The notes: generated by a model not told the origin, from the letters alone. DNA of 64,000 bases from Strongyloides papillosus (GCA_005656395.1 SRSI01000010.1:1116001-1180000); one strand, 5' to 3'. Numbered from the stretch's first letter, positions 39,473-50,304 are shown. Numbers and translations are program-made.

Positions 39473-40549
39473 ATGACTGTAATTGGGATTGTTAAAATAT
39501 CTAAAGATGTTCCTGTATTTCTACCTGGAGAATATGTTCCAATTAAAATTACAATTACTAATACAGGAGAAAAGGAAACAATATCATGGGCATGTGCTCA
39601 ATTATTACTTGAAATTTACCCTGGTAAAGGAGTTAAAAAATCTGAAAGATTTGAAAAGCGTAGCAAACGTATAGGGGAGCCTCAAATTTTACTTTGTGAT
39701 ATTGAAATTAATAAGAATGAGCCACAATCTTTTGATGTTCGCTTATTAATTCCAAATGATATTAAATTAATACCAAGTTTATCAGGAAATTACGTTGTAC
39801 ATGAATATAATATTAGTATAGCAATTCAACCACATAAAAACGATCTTAAAATAACAAAACTTCCTTTTGAATTAATGAATTATCCTTTTGAGATACCACA
39901 AAAAAAGTATGAGGATTGCCAACCTGAGTTATTTACAGATCATGATTGTGATCGTGGAGAAAAACACTTTCGAGAAATTGTTGCAGATTTAGTTGATGAT
40001 TTTTGTTTTAAACCAAGTGGGAAATCCTTTAAAATTGATGATCCTAAAGGTGTTATTTGTCATATTGACATGCCAAAAATGAATTTTAAATTTGGTGAAT
40101 TAATTGTAGGAAAGTTAACCTTTCCCCAGAGGTCAGGAAGTTATTGTATTGAATATTTAGTCAGATTAGAATGTATAGAACGCATAAAAAAAGGTTTCGG
40201 TAGTTTAGATTCTAAAGAATGTATTACTTCATTAAAAACAGACTATGGATTTTGTTCCCAATACTCTTCTGTTGCTTTTCAATTACCTTTAGATATTGGA
40301 AATAATTTGTGTTTTCAGACAGAATATTTATCTATATCATATAGACTACATTTTGAATTTGTAACAAGTGATACTCCTGCTACAATTGAAAAGTCATATA
40401 ATACTTCAGGGGCTGTTGACACCCTAAGAGTTGAATCAGTTGAATGGAATCTTCCTATAAATGTTATTGGTCCACCAACACATAATGCTGCTTTATTTGC
40501 TCATGATGATTTTTTCAATAGAGAAGATAAGATTGTTCTCGTTGAATAG
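39473..40549 (+). CDS. RGP1: RGP1 homologue, Rab6 guanine-nucleotide exchange factor subunit
   Basis: Partner of RIC1 in the Golgi complex that activates Rab6 and supports retrograde endosome-to-Golgi traffic. 358 residues in a single exon, similar to the roughly 390 of the human protein. The fold is arrestin-like. The N-terminal half has the beta-sandwich pattern PVFLPGEYVPIKITITNTG, then ISWACAQLLLEI, a family landmark. The second half repeats the theme with FKFGELIVGKLTF, EYLVRLECIERI and SYRLHFEFVTSD, and ends in VESVEWNLPINVIGPP, close to the conserved Rgp1 C terminus. The start is supported by a CTTTAG acceptor three bases upstream. AATAAA at 40617. The call rests on pattern memory rather than a search. 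Confidence 0.78.
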   Translation: MTVIGIVKISKDVPVFLPGEYVPIKITITNTGEKETISWACAQLLLEIYPGKGVKKSERFEKRSKRIGEPQILLCDIEINKNEPQSFDVRLLIPNDIKLIPSLSGNYVVHEYNISIAIQPHKNDLKITKLPFELMNYPFEIPQKKYEDCQPELFTDHDCDRGEKHFREIVADLVDDFCFKPSGKSFKIDDPKGVICHIDMPKMNFKFGELIVGKLTFPQRSGSYCIEYLVRLECIERIKKGFGSLDSKECITSLKTDYGFCSQYSSVAFQLPLDIGNNLCFQTEYLSISYRLHFEFVTSDTPATIEKSYNTSGAVDTLRVESVEWNLPINVIGPPTHNAALFAHDDFFNREDKIVLVE

Positions 40550-40884
40550 TTTTATAAAAACATTTCTTATTTTATTCGCTCTTGTTATACTTTTCAAAAA
40601 ACATAAATTATGACAAAATAAATTATTCTACCTTTCAATATGGTTTACTTTTTAATATCGTCTGAGAGAATTATTTCTTGTTGGGAAGTTAATAATAAAA
40701 TTACTAAGTAATAAAATTATATTGGGTACAATATTTCACATAAATTTGAAGAAATGTTTATTAACTCACAGATTATGTAACCAAGGCGACGAATTTTAAG
40801 ATTCTAGTTGAATTTCGAAGGTATTTAATTTAATCTTAAATTTATACTAATTTCAAAGTATTTTTCCATAATTTTTTTATAATA

Positions 40885-41189
40885 ATGAGTACATTTTCTA
40901 ATAGTAATAAGAATGATTCATTCACAAATACTAATAATAATCAACAAACACCACCAACTTCTGAAACAATAGCTCAGGTTATGTTAAAGAAACATCAACA
41001 ACGAAGTTATTTATCACAAGGGAAATCATGTATGTAACATTACTTATTTTTATCATTCTTTTTTTAGCGAGTACCGGAGAATTAAAAGTGGGTCCATTTG
41101 CTAGAATAAAAGAAAGTGAAAAAAAACGTTCTTCAATTCCACTATATGATAGTGATGATGATGATAATTCTTCAAATAAAAAGAATTAA
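40885..41189 (+). CDS. Small hydrophilic protein of unknown function, 88 residues
   Basis: Two exons, 40885-41029 and 41068-41189, joined TCA T|GTATGT to TTTTTAG|CG by a 38 nt intron. It is Asn/Ser/Gln-rich at the N terminus (SNSNKNDSFTNTNNNQQ), with a short helix-prone segment (TIAQVMLKKHQQRSYLSQGK). After the intron comes KVGPFARIKESEKKRSSIPLYD, then an acidic patch of Asp residues and a basic end (NKKN). No signal peptide or membrane helix. The clean intron, a possible AATAAA at 41299-41304 and its place 335 bases after RGP1 support a real gene. I do not recognise the family; the RIKESEKKRSSIPLYD segment looks like a short linear motif, possibly phosphorylated. Confidence 0.7.
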
Positions 41190-42485
41190 CTAATATTTGG
41201 TTCTAAATCAAAACATGATTAAAATGACGTTTATTTAGTGACCAAATCAGTACTATCCATCAATATATGACAAACAATTTCATAATCATTTTTTATTCAA
41301 TAAAAATTATATCCAATATTTTTATTTTAAAATAACTATTAAACATTAAACTTTAGTTTTCTTCATTTACTTTTAAAAAATTGTATTTCACTTATTTCAT
41401 AAACTCTTTGAATTTATATTTAAGTTGTCATCTTTAATTCAATACATTTTTCTCTAATTTAACATTAGAAAATGTAAAAAAAACCTTTATAGATTAGTTT
41501 TATTTTGTCAAAAATTTAGAAGTTATTCAATTATTATTGCTTTATATTGAATACCTATCTTTAAATTTTAACATTTATTTTCTGGTATTGGAAATGTGAA
41601 TTTAAGTTTAATATTTTGTTTTATTTAATTAATTAATAAATCTTTTTAAACTGACATAAAACATCAAGAGTAGAGTAAATTCTTAAATTCAAAAAATAAC
41701 ATTTTAGGAATTAATTTATTAGTTAAATATTAGATAATTGTGTTATATATTATTTATAGCATTGAAGAAGTAAATTTTTTTCTTTGTATATCCATTTATT
41801 GTAAATTTTTGATTATATTACTTTATTTGTAATTAGTTTTAAAAGTTATATAAAAAGTTTTTAGAAAGCATTAATGAAGTCATTTTAAACTTTCCTAATG
41901 ATATTATATATAAAAAATAGAAATTGGAAGTTATTTTCAAAAAAAATAAACTCTAATTTAATATATTTATTAAAATAAATTACATTCATATATTAATTTA
42001 ATATACTTTTCGGTACTTTTTTTTAAAAATTTTATCACTATATCAAGGTGTGTCATTTTAAATATAAATTGATATAGTATACATATTCATCTTGTCATTA
42101 CTATCCATCTAAATATATACAATATCATTCTAGTATACTTTATTATAAATATACATTTAAATGTATATATATAAATATGAAAAGAAATTTTTGATAGTTT
42201 GGTATCAGAAGATTGGATGATTTTTGTATGCAAGTTAACTATACATGTCTTCCATCTGCTACTTTTACATATAACTTTTTTTTTGTTTTCTTAAAAAATG
42301 TAGAATCATTTTTAGTATAAATTTCCTTATAAACATTCTTATCTATTCTTTAAATTTCATGTTTTCTACACTCAAAGTGATAGATAAATTTCATTGATAT
42401 GAGTATATATTTTAAGGGATATTTTTAAAAAACCATGGTGTTTATCTATCCGATTTTAGTGTTTTTCCATTTTTAATCTTGAGCA
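41190..42485. other. Intergenic DNA
   Basis: AT-rich with nothing recognised beyond the 3' UTR signal of the preceding gene. Minus-strand frames were read as well and gave no exon. Confidence 0.45.
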
Positions 42486-42728
42486 ATGACTATATATTTT
42501 TTTCTTTTCCTCAATATAACATTTTTCTTCAATTTCCTAGACAACACTATAACACCACAAACATTTCTCTCTCCATATTGTGCCCGTCTATTGACGATAA
42601 CTTATATCAGCAATACACAAGAGCGCAGTGTCCACTATTATAATGATAGAAGGATGTATTCACTATTCACAGAAATAAAATTTACTGAACAGCCAAAATG
42701 TACAGCGGGTTGTTTGGTGGCTGAATGA
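42486..42728 (+). CDS. Possible small secreted peptide, 80 residues
   Basis: Uncertain. The frame starts with a strongly hydrophobic leader (MTIYFFLFLNITFFFNFL). It continues with a polar part containing three cysteines (SPYCARLL, PKCTAGCLVAE) and ends 12 bases before an AATAAA (42741-42746). The base composition of the second half is less AT-rich than the flanks, as in real exons nearby. Length alone is not significant, since frames of 80 codons occur by chance in this window. A TTTCCTAG acceptor near 42539 could instead make the second half an exon of something else. No family recognised. Confidence 0.35.
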   Translation: MTIYFFLFLNITFFFNFLDNTITPQTFLSPYCARLLTITYISNTQERSVHYYNDRRMYSLFTEIKFTEQPKCTAGCLVAE

Positions 42729-42746
42729 ATTGGTTGTATAAATAAA

Positions 42747-43240
42747 ATATAAATGTATATTTTATAATGGAGTCTATGTCTGTGAAAAATCATTAATTTC
42801 TCATCTTAATATTTTTATTTTTTTACCATTCTTATCTCCTGTAGCGACTGTTTGCTAAAACTTTCATGAAACAATAACAGTAATAAAATTCTTAATTTGA
42901 TTATTTGTCATAGTTAAGAAGACATTAAATTTTTTACTTTATAATAATGTAAAGTGCAGCTAATCTTAGCATATTCCTCAGCGATTATTCATTATACAAT
43001 CAGTTCTCTAAATAGTCTTTGTTAAAGTTTTAACATCTCATCTATTTTTCGATAACTTAACAATCTATGTTGCGAACATCAATAATTGATATGTTGGTAT
43101 ATTTTTGCAATAATCACAATATTTTATAGTATAATATTGTTTTTAAATAATCTAATTCGGAAGATATTAATTTATTTTAAATAAATATTAATAATTTATT
43201 ATATTATTTTATAGATTTAAAATTTTACCCATGTCTAATT
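42747..43240 (+). other. Promoter region of the GEN1-like gene
   Basis: AT-rich, no exon seen. A TTATTTTATAG acceptor ends at 43214, 26 bases before the GEN1-like ATG, and is a candidate spliced-leader site. Confidence 0.4.
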
Positions 43241-44763
43241 ATGTCAAAACCTTTCTATGATTTTGTGGTTCGATTCGCTGAACCTATATCTGTTAGCGAG
43301 TTATTTGGTCAAACAGTAGTTATTGATGGGACATCATGGGTTTTTGAAATTAAAGGCACAACTAGTTTAGATCGCCGTTCCGTTGGCTATAGATTCGTGC
43401 AACGTATCTGCAAACTGGTTGAAAATAATATCAATCCTATTGTTTTTTTTGAAGAGATGGATGTAATTAGAAAAAAGAAAAATAGAAATTCTAAATCAAC
43501 AAAAAATCAATCTTATAACCCAGCAATTGTTGATGTTTTCAATGTTTGCCAACAACTTAAGGTAATTTTTTTTGTTTTATAAAATCAATAAATATTTTTA
43601 AATATAAAATTTAGGCTCTGTTAACATCATTGCGTATTTCAACATCAACTCTTCAAATTTCTTCATGCAAGCAAGCAGCATTGATGGAGTATAATAATAA
43701 ATGTAGTGGAATAATTACTAGAGATCCTGAATTTCTTTACTATGGAGGGAGGAAATTATATATAATGGAATGGGGAAGTGAAAATGAAGATATCATAAAT
43801 GTAAAAATGCTTAATATGGATACCTTAGAAAGAGAGTATTCATTATATAGAAATAGGTTAATTGCTATTGGAATGTTTCTTGGTTGTGATGCATTACCAG
43901 GTGGTTTTCCAAATATTGGTACAGTTATTGCATTAGAAATAGTAAGCGAGTTTACGATGAGTGAGGATGATGCTCCGTTAACAATATATGAAAGGTATAA
44001 AAGCTTTATGAAGAAAGAAACAGTGACAAAAGGGCCATTAACTGCCACTCTTAATAAATTAGCTCGTGTAAATTTTTATGTGCCAAATGAATTTACGGAT
44101 AATGATGACTTAACGAAACGGTTAACATTATACTTAATGGGAAGTGATGATTCATGTGATGAAAAGTATTTAAAACAATTTCCATTTTTTACTGATTCTA
44201 TAACGAGTATAAATTTTCATTCATTTGCCAATATTTCTGCTTATGGAAATGAATTTTTCAAAAATGTAATGATTGCTGGTGATAAACTATTATTAGAAGG
44301 GAAAAAATTAATATCAATGCTAGAAGAAGCTGTTAAAGTTGTTGAAAAAAAACGTACTCATGGCCCTATAAGAGTAAATAATGTTTACTCTCCAAAACGA
44401 CTAGAAAATATTCGTTGTTCAAAAAGAGAAATTGCAGCATTAAAATTATTGCGTGCTAAAGATGAGTATTATATTATAAAGTCAGAAGAGTATGTTGAAT
44501 CTTCTGAATCTGTTGTTGCACAGCCATCAACCTCTGGAAGTAATAATTCATCACCAACAATGGAACCAATTGTAGATTCACCTGGTGTCCTTCACCAAGC
44601 AAACAATCATATTTTAATAAAAAATAACGATATTATTTTATCAAATTCATTTCAAAATTATTTGGATATTAAAGTACAAAGAAATATTCATGAATATGAC
44701 CAAACAACTAATGATGTAAATGATTCACCACAACCTAAGAAAGCTCGGTTTCTTGCCTCATAA
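43241..44763 (+). CDS. GEN1/XPG-family nuclease homologue with eroded active site
   Basis: 489 residues, exons 43241-43561 and 43615-44763 (53 nt intron, phase 0). The layout is that of the Rad2/XPG family and closest to the Holliday-junction resolvase GEN1. The N-terminal block is LFGQTVVIDGTSWVFEI with Asp29 kept. The internal block is ALLTSLRI...KCSGIITRDPEFLYYGGRKLY. The helix-hairpin-helix region is IAIGMFLGCDALPGGFPNIG with Asp199 kept. Where the family has its glutamates (EAE/DGE before a QCA-like run) this protein reads SSCKQAA (123-129), and the TxDxD motif is TRDPE (142-146). Several metal ligands are therefore missing. The C terminus is long, Ser/Asn-rich and ends in a basic PKKARF. 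It may be a structure-binding pseudonuclease; the join across the intron aligns without gap, so misassembly of the exons is not the cause. Confidence 0.7.
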
Positions 44764-45189
44764 CAGATATAAAATGTTGATATGTTCTGGTAGTACAAAA
44801 AAGCATCAATTCTACGTATAGATATGAAACGGATATGATATTTTTAACGGGTATTTTGCCAAAACCATGAATTTTTATTAAAACTTTCATTTAAAAATAT
44901 GAATATTTAATGAAAACAACAAATTACTTTTTTAACATTTTAAACTATTCATTATTCGGGTAGAAAATTTTTTTATTTAATTTACACAGAATTTTATAGA
45001 CAATTGCTTGCATTGTAATATAACACTAAAAAATATTTAGAAAATGAATTTTTATTTTTTTAAATAACAAAAAAGAAAATTGATTTGTTTTAAGAAAATT
45101 TGAATTTTATGAATGTTTTATTAATTTTATTATTATTATTATTGTTACTATCTATAATAAAAAAATTAAGAAAAAAATTTTCCTTTTTT
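44764..45189. other. Intergenic DNA left of the repeat array
   Basis: AT-rich. Includes a short TTA triplet run near 45127-45146. No gene seen. Confidence 0.4.
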
Positions 45190-46750
45190 ATAACTTTTTA
45201 CAAACTTGGTGATTTTTTATGGTTTAATAGTCAATAGATATAATCTTTTTTTAAATTAGGGAGGTAAATGAGTCTCAAAACTTCTGGTCCATAAGTGGTC
45301 AAGTCATGTTTATAAGACATCACTTTTTTAGACAGGTTTTCGTATAGTTTTGTATTTCAAATAACTTTCTTCAAAGTTAATAAAATAAATTGCTCCATTA
45401 ACCATTAAAAAGTTTTAATCTGGAATCCTGAGGAAACACAACACGATAGAAATTTATAGAAAATTGACCAAGTTATGGACAGATAAGTAATTACCATTTT
45501 TTAAATAAAAATTGAAAAGTCCCAATGCTGTAACTTAAATGAAAAGTTGTTTAAAATAAATAAATCTAAATTAGTATATAGATCTAGATCTAAATTAAAA
45601 AATAAAACTACAACAAATTTTATTGGTTAACAATGTAACGAGTTATGCTTATTTAAATGTCGTTTATATCATTTTTATTCTATTTTTTTCATAAAAATCA
45701 ATTTTGTGATTTTCATAACTTTCTTCAAACTTGGTTAATTTTTATGATTAAATAGTCATTCGATGTTTTTTTCCTAATTTAGTAGGGAAAAAGGGTCTTA
45801 AATAATATTGGCTCATAATAATCCATGCTGTTTTTAAGAAAACACCACTTTTCTATGTAGTTTTGTCTTTCGAATAACTCTTGTAAAAGTAAATGGAATT
45901 TTATATTTTATGACTTATTTGAAGTGTACGAGACAGAAGTAATGGGGGAAACGTAATATCATTGAAATCGTTACAAAGCAGACCAAGTTATGCACCATAG
46001 AATGGTAACTAATTTTTCAATAAAAATTAAAAAGTTAAGTAACTTTTACTTGTTTAAAACTTTAAAGAATGAAGTTGATATAATTTTTTTATATTGACCT
46101 AAGTCTAACTTAGAAATGAAGTGTTGTGAAGTTTATATCTTATCAGCAAAATAAGTTATACTAATTTTAGAATCAATTTTTTCACATTTTTTCCATTTTT
46201 ATACAAAAATCATTTTCGTCTTCAGCATAACTTTATTTAAACCTGATTAATTTTATAATTTAGTAATTAATAAATGTATTTTCATATAATGTATGGGGAA
46301 AGTAGCTTCAAAACTTCTTAACCTAAATTGACAAAGTCATTTATTAAAAAACACCACTTTTTTGAACACATTTTTGTATGAGTTTGTTCCAGAAATAATT
46401 ATTTTCAAAATCAATGAAATCTTTTGGATTATAACTCAGAAGATACAAACATGGAGTAAGGGAGAAACTAAATAATAAAAGGATTAATAAGATATAAGTC
46501 AAATTACGGACCAAAAGGTGAAGATAATTTTTTTAGCAAAAATTAGAATTTTTTAATGTTATAACTTCATGGAAAGTTATTTAAAGTAAATAAAACTAAA
46601 TTTAGTACATAGATTAAAGTTTGACTTTAAATATGAAACTATACCAAAGTTTGTAGTTTAAAAAAGAAAAAAGTTATTTTAGATGTTAATTTTTTTGCTA
46701 TTTCTCATTTTTATATTTGGAAAATTAACGTAAATATGTATTAATAGAAG
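45190..46750. repeat. Three diverged tandem copies of a ~520 bp repeat
   Basis: Copies begin near 45190, 45715 and 46228. The anchor CAAACTTGG/TAAACCTGA occurs at 45201, 45726 and 46238, so spacing is 525 and 512. Within each copy the same blocks recur in the same order: AACTT-TT-AAACTTGGT-ATTTTTAT; an AAAACTTCT(G/T)..CC-like block; a (ACA)CCACTTTT block at about +100; GTTTTGTNTTTC-AATAACT at about +150; a GGGGAAAC/GGAGAAAC-like block; (GAC)CAAGTTATGGACC-like at about +275; and AAAAATTGAAAAGT...GTTTAAAATAAATAAA at about +320. Copies differ by many substitutions and small gaps, so the duplication is old. The CAAACTTGGT block and the ACCAAGTTATG block are partly inverted relative to each other. 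No open frame is conserved among the copies. Confidence 0.8.
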
Positions 46751-47393
46751 AATGATATTAGCTTGTTGATACCAATTTTAAATATATAATGGAAAATCAC
46801 TTAAACAGTTATCTAGAACACTTCAAATATTTATTTTTATTCCCCTTTTGGACGTAAATAAAATTCTTTTTGTTAGGTGAATTTTTTATTTAACTAAACA
46901 GTTACAATAAATGTGTACCGTATAATTAAGCTCTCTCATTCGGAAATATTTTATTTATTGAAATATTAAAGCAATGTATTTTCAGTTATTTTACTTCTCC
47001 ATAAATGTGTAATTCAATAAATATTTATGATACAAGTAAAGAAGAAAGCGATGACACATCAATTTTCATCATTATAATATCTATTTAAACCCCCCATTTT
47101 TCTTTAATCTTTACATTCGTTACCCATCGTTGTTACGTATTGTCATTCTAATTATTTTACCTCTTTACAGAGGGTAAGTGTTAATTGTAATTGTCTTTTT
47201 TATATATCTTTTATAGTCCGTCTTTGTATCCGTTTCTTAAATAAAGATATTTATTCAGATAGCAGGCGCAACAACAATCTTTTATTATTTTTCTTACAAA
47301 TATTTCGATTAATAACTCAATATAAAAATATTTTTATAAAAATATGCTCTGGGACCTGTTGAAGACAGGTCTAAAGCTGGTTTTATTAAAAAA
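46751..47393. other. Intergenic DNA and collagen 3' region
   Basis: No gene seen. The sequence next to 47393 should be the 3' UTR of the minus-strand collagen. Confidence 0.4.
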
Positions 47394-48198
47394 TTAATGA
47401 CAGCAAACTTGGACTTTTAGTGGAATTTTTTCTTCTTGACTAGTCCTAGATAAAGCGTACTCACCAAATTTATATTGATCAAGATATTCCTCATAGTGTC
47501 TTATAGCAATAAAACCTGGAGGACAGATTCCCAGGCTTAAGATGCAGTAACCTTTATCATTTACCAACCATCCTGGAAGGCCCGGAAGTCCATCTTTTCC
47601 TCTTTCTCCTTTCGTTCCAGGTATTCCTCGTATACCTTGTGGTCCTTGTTTTCCATCTAGTCCTGGTCTTCCTGGGAGACCTGGAGCTATGTCCCCTTTT
47701 TCTCCTTTTTTTCCAGGAGGACCCACACGACCTGGTTCACCAGGAATTCCATCTTGTCCTTGTCCTGGTAATCCTTGTATTCCTTGTTGTCCCATATCTC
47801 CTTTTTCACCTTTAAGTCCTTGAAATCCTGTACTTCCTTGCGGACCTTTGAGACCAGGCCGTCCAACTTCTCCTTTCAATCCTGGAACCCCTACATAACC
47901 CCTATCGCCTTTTTCTCCCGGTGGACCTCGCAAATCTGATAAAGAGGGAGTTTTCTCACGACGATTAATATTTTGAACTATATTGATAACGTGCTAAAAA
48001 AATAATACACTATGTAAAATTCAGTTAATTTCTTACATTTTGTAAAGCTTCGATTTTGGCATTTTGCTGATCAATTAAAATCTGTAACTTAATAAGGTCT
48101 TCTGCTAATGAACGTGAGTCAGTTGTTGAGCCATTTGTATTACATAACAATGTTAAAAGTGTCAAAAAATAAAATTGAGGGACTATAACTTTAGCCAT
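47394..48198 (-). CDS. Short secreted collagen with Cys-containing C-terminal domain
   Basis: 253 residues, exons 48198-48037 and 47993-47394 (43 nt intron, phase 0). A signal peptide ([20 protein letters not shown]) is followed by a short heptad-like helix ([24 protein letters not shown]) that could nucleate trimerisation. Then come about 37 Gly-X-Y triplets in three runs, broken by one short GQ triplet and by a two-residue insert at GDIAP. The C-terminal 57 residues are not collagenous and contain four cysteines ([20 protein letters not shown]). It lacks the arrangement of cysteine clusters flanking the Gly-X-Y blocks typical of cuticle collagens and has a cleavable signal instead. It therefore looks like a small secreted, non-cuticle collagen. 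The partner matrix is unknown. Confidence 0.88.
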
Positions 48199-48444
48199 TA
48201 TTTAAATGTTATTTATTGTTAAAATATATCTTAAATATCATCTCTTTCTTACAATTATATTACTTTCGAAGTGTAATGTTAAATGTATAATTAATAACAT
48301 ATTACAATTTTATTATATATACTATACATTTTAATAATTAACAATTTAGCAAAAGCTAATTTCTCTATTATTGAGTCTAATGTGAAAAGTAAAATAATAA
48401 AATTTAATTATACAAATTCTAAAAGTATTTGAAATTTATATATT

Positions 48445-49752
48445 TTATAAAATTATAGTAGAGATTTTGAACAAAAAATTGATGCCAAAATAATACAGTA
48501 TTAAAATAATATTATTTATGTAATTATTTGAAAATACATCATATAATTCAGAATTCCTGACACAAGGACAAATTGAATTATGACAATGATTAAACAATTT
48601 ATTTTTTTTAGGTTTTTTAAATCCATTATTATTAAAAAGTTTTCCTTGTTTCTGTATAGAAAAATTCGACATTGTAAATGAGAGATTTCCAAAATAGATC
48701 ATATCAAAAATACAGCTTTTGAAATAGAATTTCTTCAGATTTTTTAATCTACAAATATCTATAAAAAAATAAAAAGCTATCGCAAAGAAGTATTTACCTT
48801 TGGCAAAATTAATAGTATTTATTGGCTTAACATTGTAGCACTCTTCAAATTTTTTAAATCTTTTGGTTATATTTAAGTTTTTCAACAAATAACTAGATGA
48901 AGAATTGCTTATACAACCATTATAACATAAATAATTCAAATTGTTATAGTCTGATGTTTTACCATCAAAAATATTCAACTTTTTTTGTATATTCGATCCT
49001 GAGATAGATATTGATAATGAATCGTTGAATTTATATAATTTTATTTTTGATAATATATGATTTAATGATATTTCTATTGAATTTAAATCACTTTTTCTTA
49101 TTTCGATAGATGGTTTTAAACGTTTACCTCCATATGTCATTCCATCGTTAAATGAAGTAAGTAATTTTTTTGAATCGTCCGTAATTACATATGATCTTCT
49201 CTGGGTACAATTTCTAACTTTATTTATAATAACTGATATTTTTTTAATTTTTACCATTTGGTTCAAATTCAAATTTGAATAACCAAATGTAATTTGTACA
49301 GAAAAATATTTATTTGAAATAGCTGTGTATGTTCCTGAAGAAAAAGGACAATGAAATGTACCTTCTGAAAAAGTTTGTATATGGCTACTTCCAAATATAG
49401 CACAATAGTAATTAGACTTTTTTATTTTTTTAAATTTATTAAAAAATTTAGAACAATGATAATTATCTTTAATTTTTTCAATACTTTTACAGTTAAAATA
49501 TTTCTTTTGTTTATTTAAAATAGTTTGTACAGTATGAAATTGGCCATTTCTTTTACAATATTTTTCTGTTTCATTTAAACAATTTAAATAAGAGTTCACT
49601 GTTTCACAAAATATTTTGTTTGAACCAATGTTGATTTTATTTTTTTGCATATGCATTGAATAATTCATTGAACAAACTTTAAAGTTACATTTTGTTCCAT
49701 AGGAAGAAAATATTTTAGATAATAATAATAGTATCCATATACTTAAATTCAT
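48445..49752 (-). CDS. drag-1: RGM/hemojuvelin-family (DRAG-1-like) GPI-anchored BMP co-receptor
   Basis: 435 residues, single exon. The ATG at 49752 starts a signal peptide (MNLSIWILLLLSKIFSSYGT). The N-RGM domain follows with its cysteine pattern (KCNFKVCSM, FCETVNSYLNC, EKYCKRNGQFHTVQ, FNCKS). The C-RGM/partial von Willebrand D domain begins YYCAIFGSSHIQTFSEGTFHC (about residues 116-136), in the place of the family's CALFGDPHLRTF. The protein ends in a hydrophobic tail (INNIILILYYFGINFLF) suited to a GPI anchor. In animals RGM proteins bind BMP ligands; the C. elegans member modulates the body-size BMP pathway. The autoproteolytic Asp-Pro of GDPH is replaced by Ser-Ser. Several N-glycosylation sites are present. 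The overall sequence is strongly diverged, so the family call is firmer than the symbol. Confidence 0.72.
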   Translation of the reverse strand: MNLSIWILLLLSKIFSSYGTKCNFKVCSMNYSMHMQKNKINIGSNKIFCETVNSYLNCLNETEKYCKRNGQFHTVQTILNKQKKYFNCKSIEKIKDNYHCSKFFNKFKKIKKSNYYCAIFGSSHIQTFSEGTFHCPFSSGTYTAISNKYFSVQITFGYSNLNLNQMVKIKKISVIINKVRNCTQRRSYVITDDSKKLLTSFNDGMTYGGKRLKPSIEIRKSDLNSIEISLNHILSKIKLYKFNDSLSISISGSNIQKKLNIFDGKTSDYNNLNYLCYNGCISNSSSSYLLKNLNITKRFKKFEECYNVKPINTINFAKGKYFFAIAFYFFIDICRLKNLKKFYFKSCIFDMIYFGNLSFTMSNFSIQKQGKLFNNNGFKKPKKNKLFNHCHNSICPCVRNSELYDVFSNNYINNIILILYYFGINFLFKISTIIL

Positions 49753-50304
49753 TTCTAACACAATTAAATAACATTTACAAAAGTCAAAATTTTACAATTA
49801 CGTCCAAATTTAAAAAGTCATGTACATTATAAGATAAATTTGTTTATAAATGTGTGAAAGTGTTTAAGTAAGTACCAATACACTTTTAGAATATATTATT
49901 AATATTTTTCAAATATAACGGATGAAAAAGAAAACTTTAATTAGATAAAACTTATTAATATTTGAAAAAAGATATAAATTTATATAAAGAAATCCATTAA
50001 GATTAATTAAATATAACAATAATTATATTTTTACATGAAATGTAATAATATTTTATTAATGAAATCAAATATAATACATTTGTATAACTTAAGAAGAGCA
50101 TTTTCAAAGAAATTATAGTAGATTATTTAAATATATTTTCTTGGAAACAAATATTTATAAAATTGTGTATAAAAACATTTCCTGAACCATAAATTATATA
50201 TATAATTAAATTTTCAAAAATGGTGAAGTATTCATTTATATGCTAACTTAATTACATATAACACTTTATTCCTTCTATAGACAACAATAAAAATTTTCCC
50301 AAAA
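49753..50304. other. Intergenic DNA between two minus-strand genes
   Basis: AT-rich. Contains the promoter of the RGM-like gene and the 3' UTR of RAB3GAP2. No exon seen. Confidence 0.4.
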
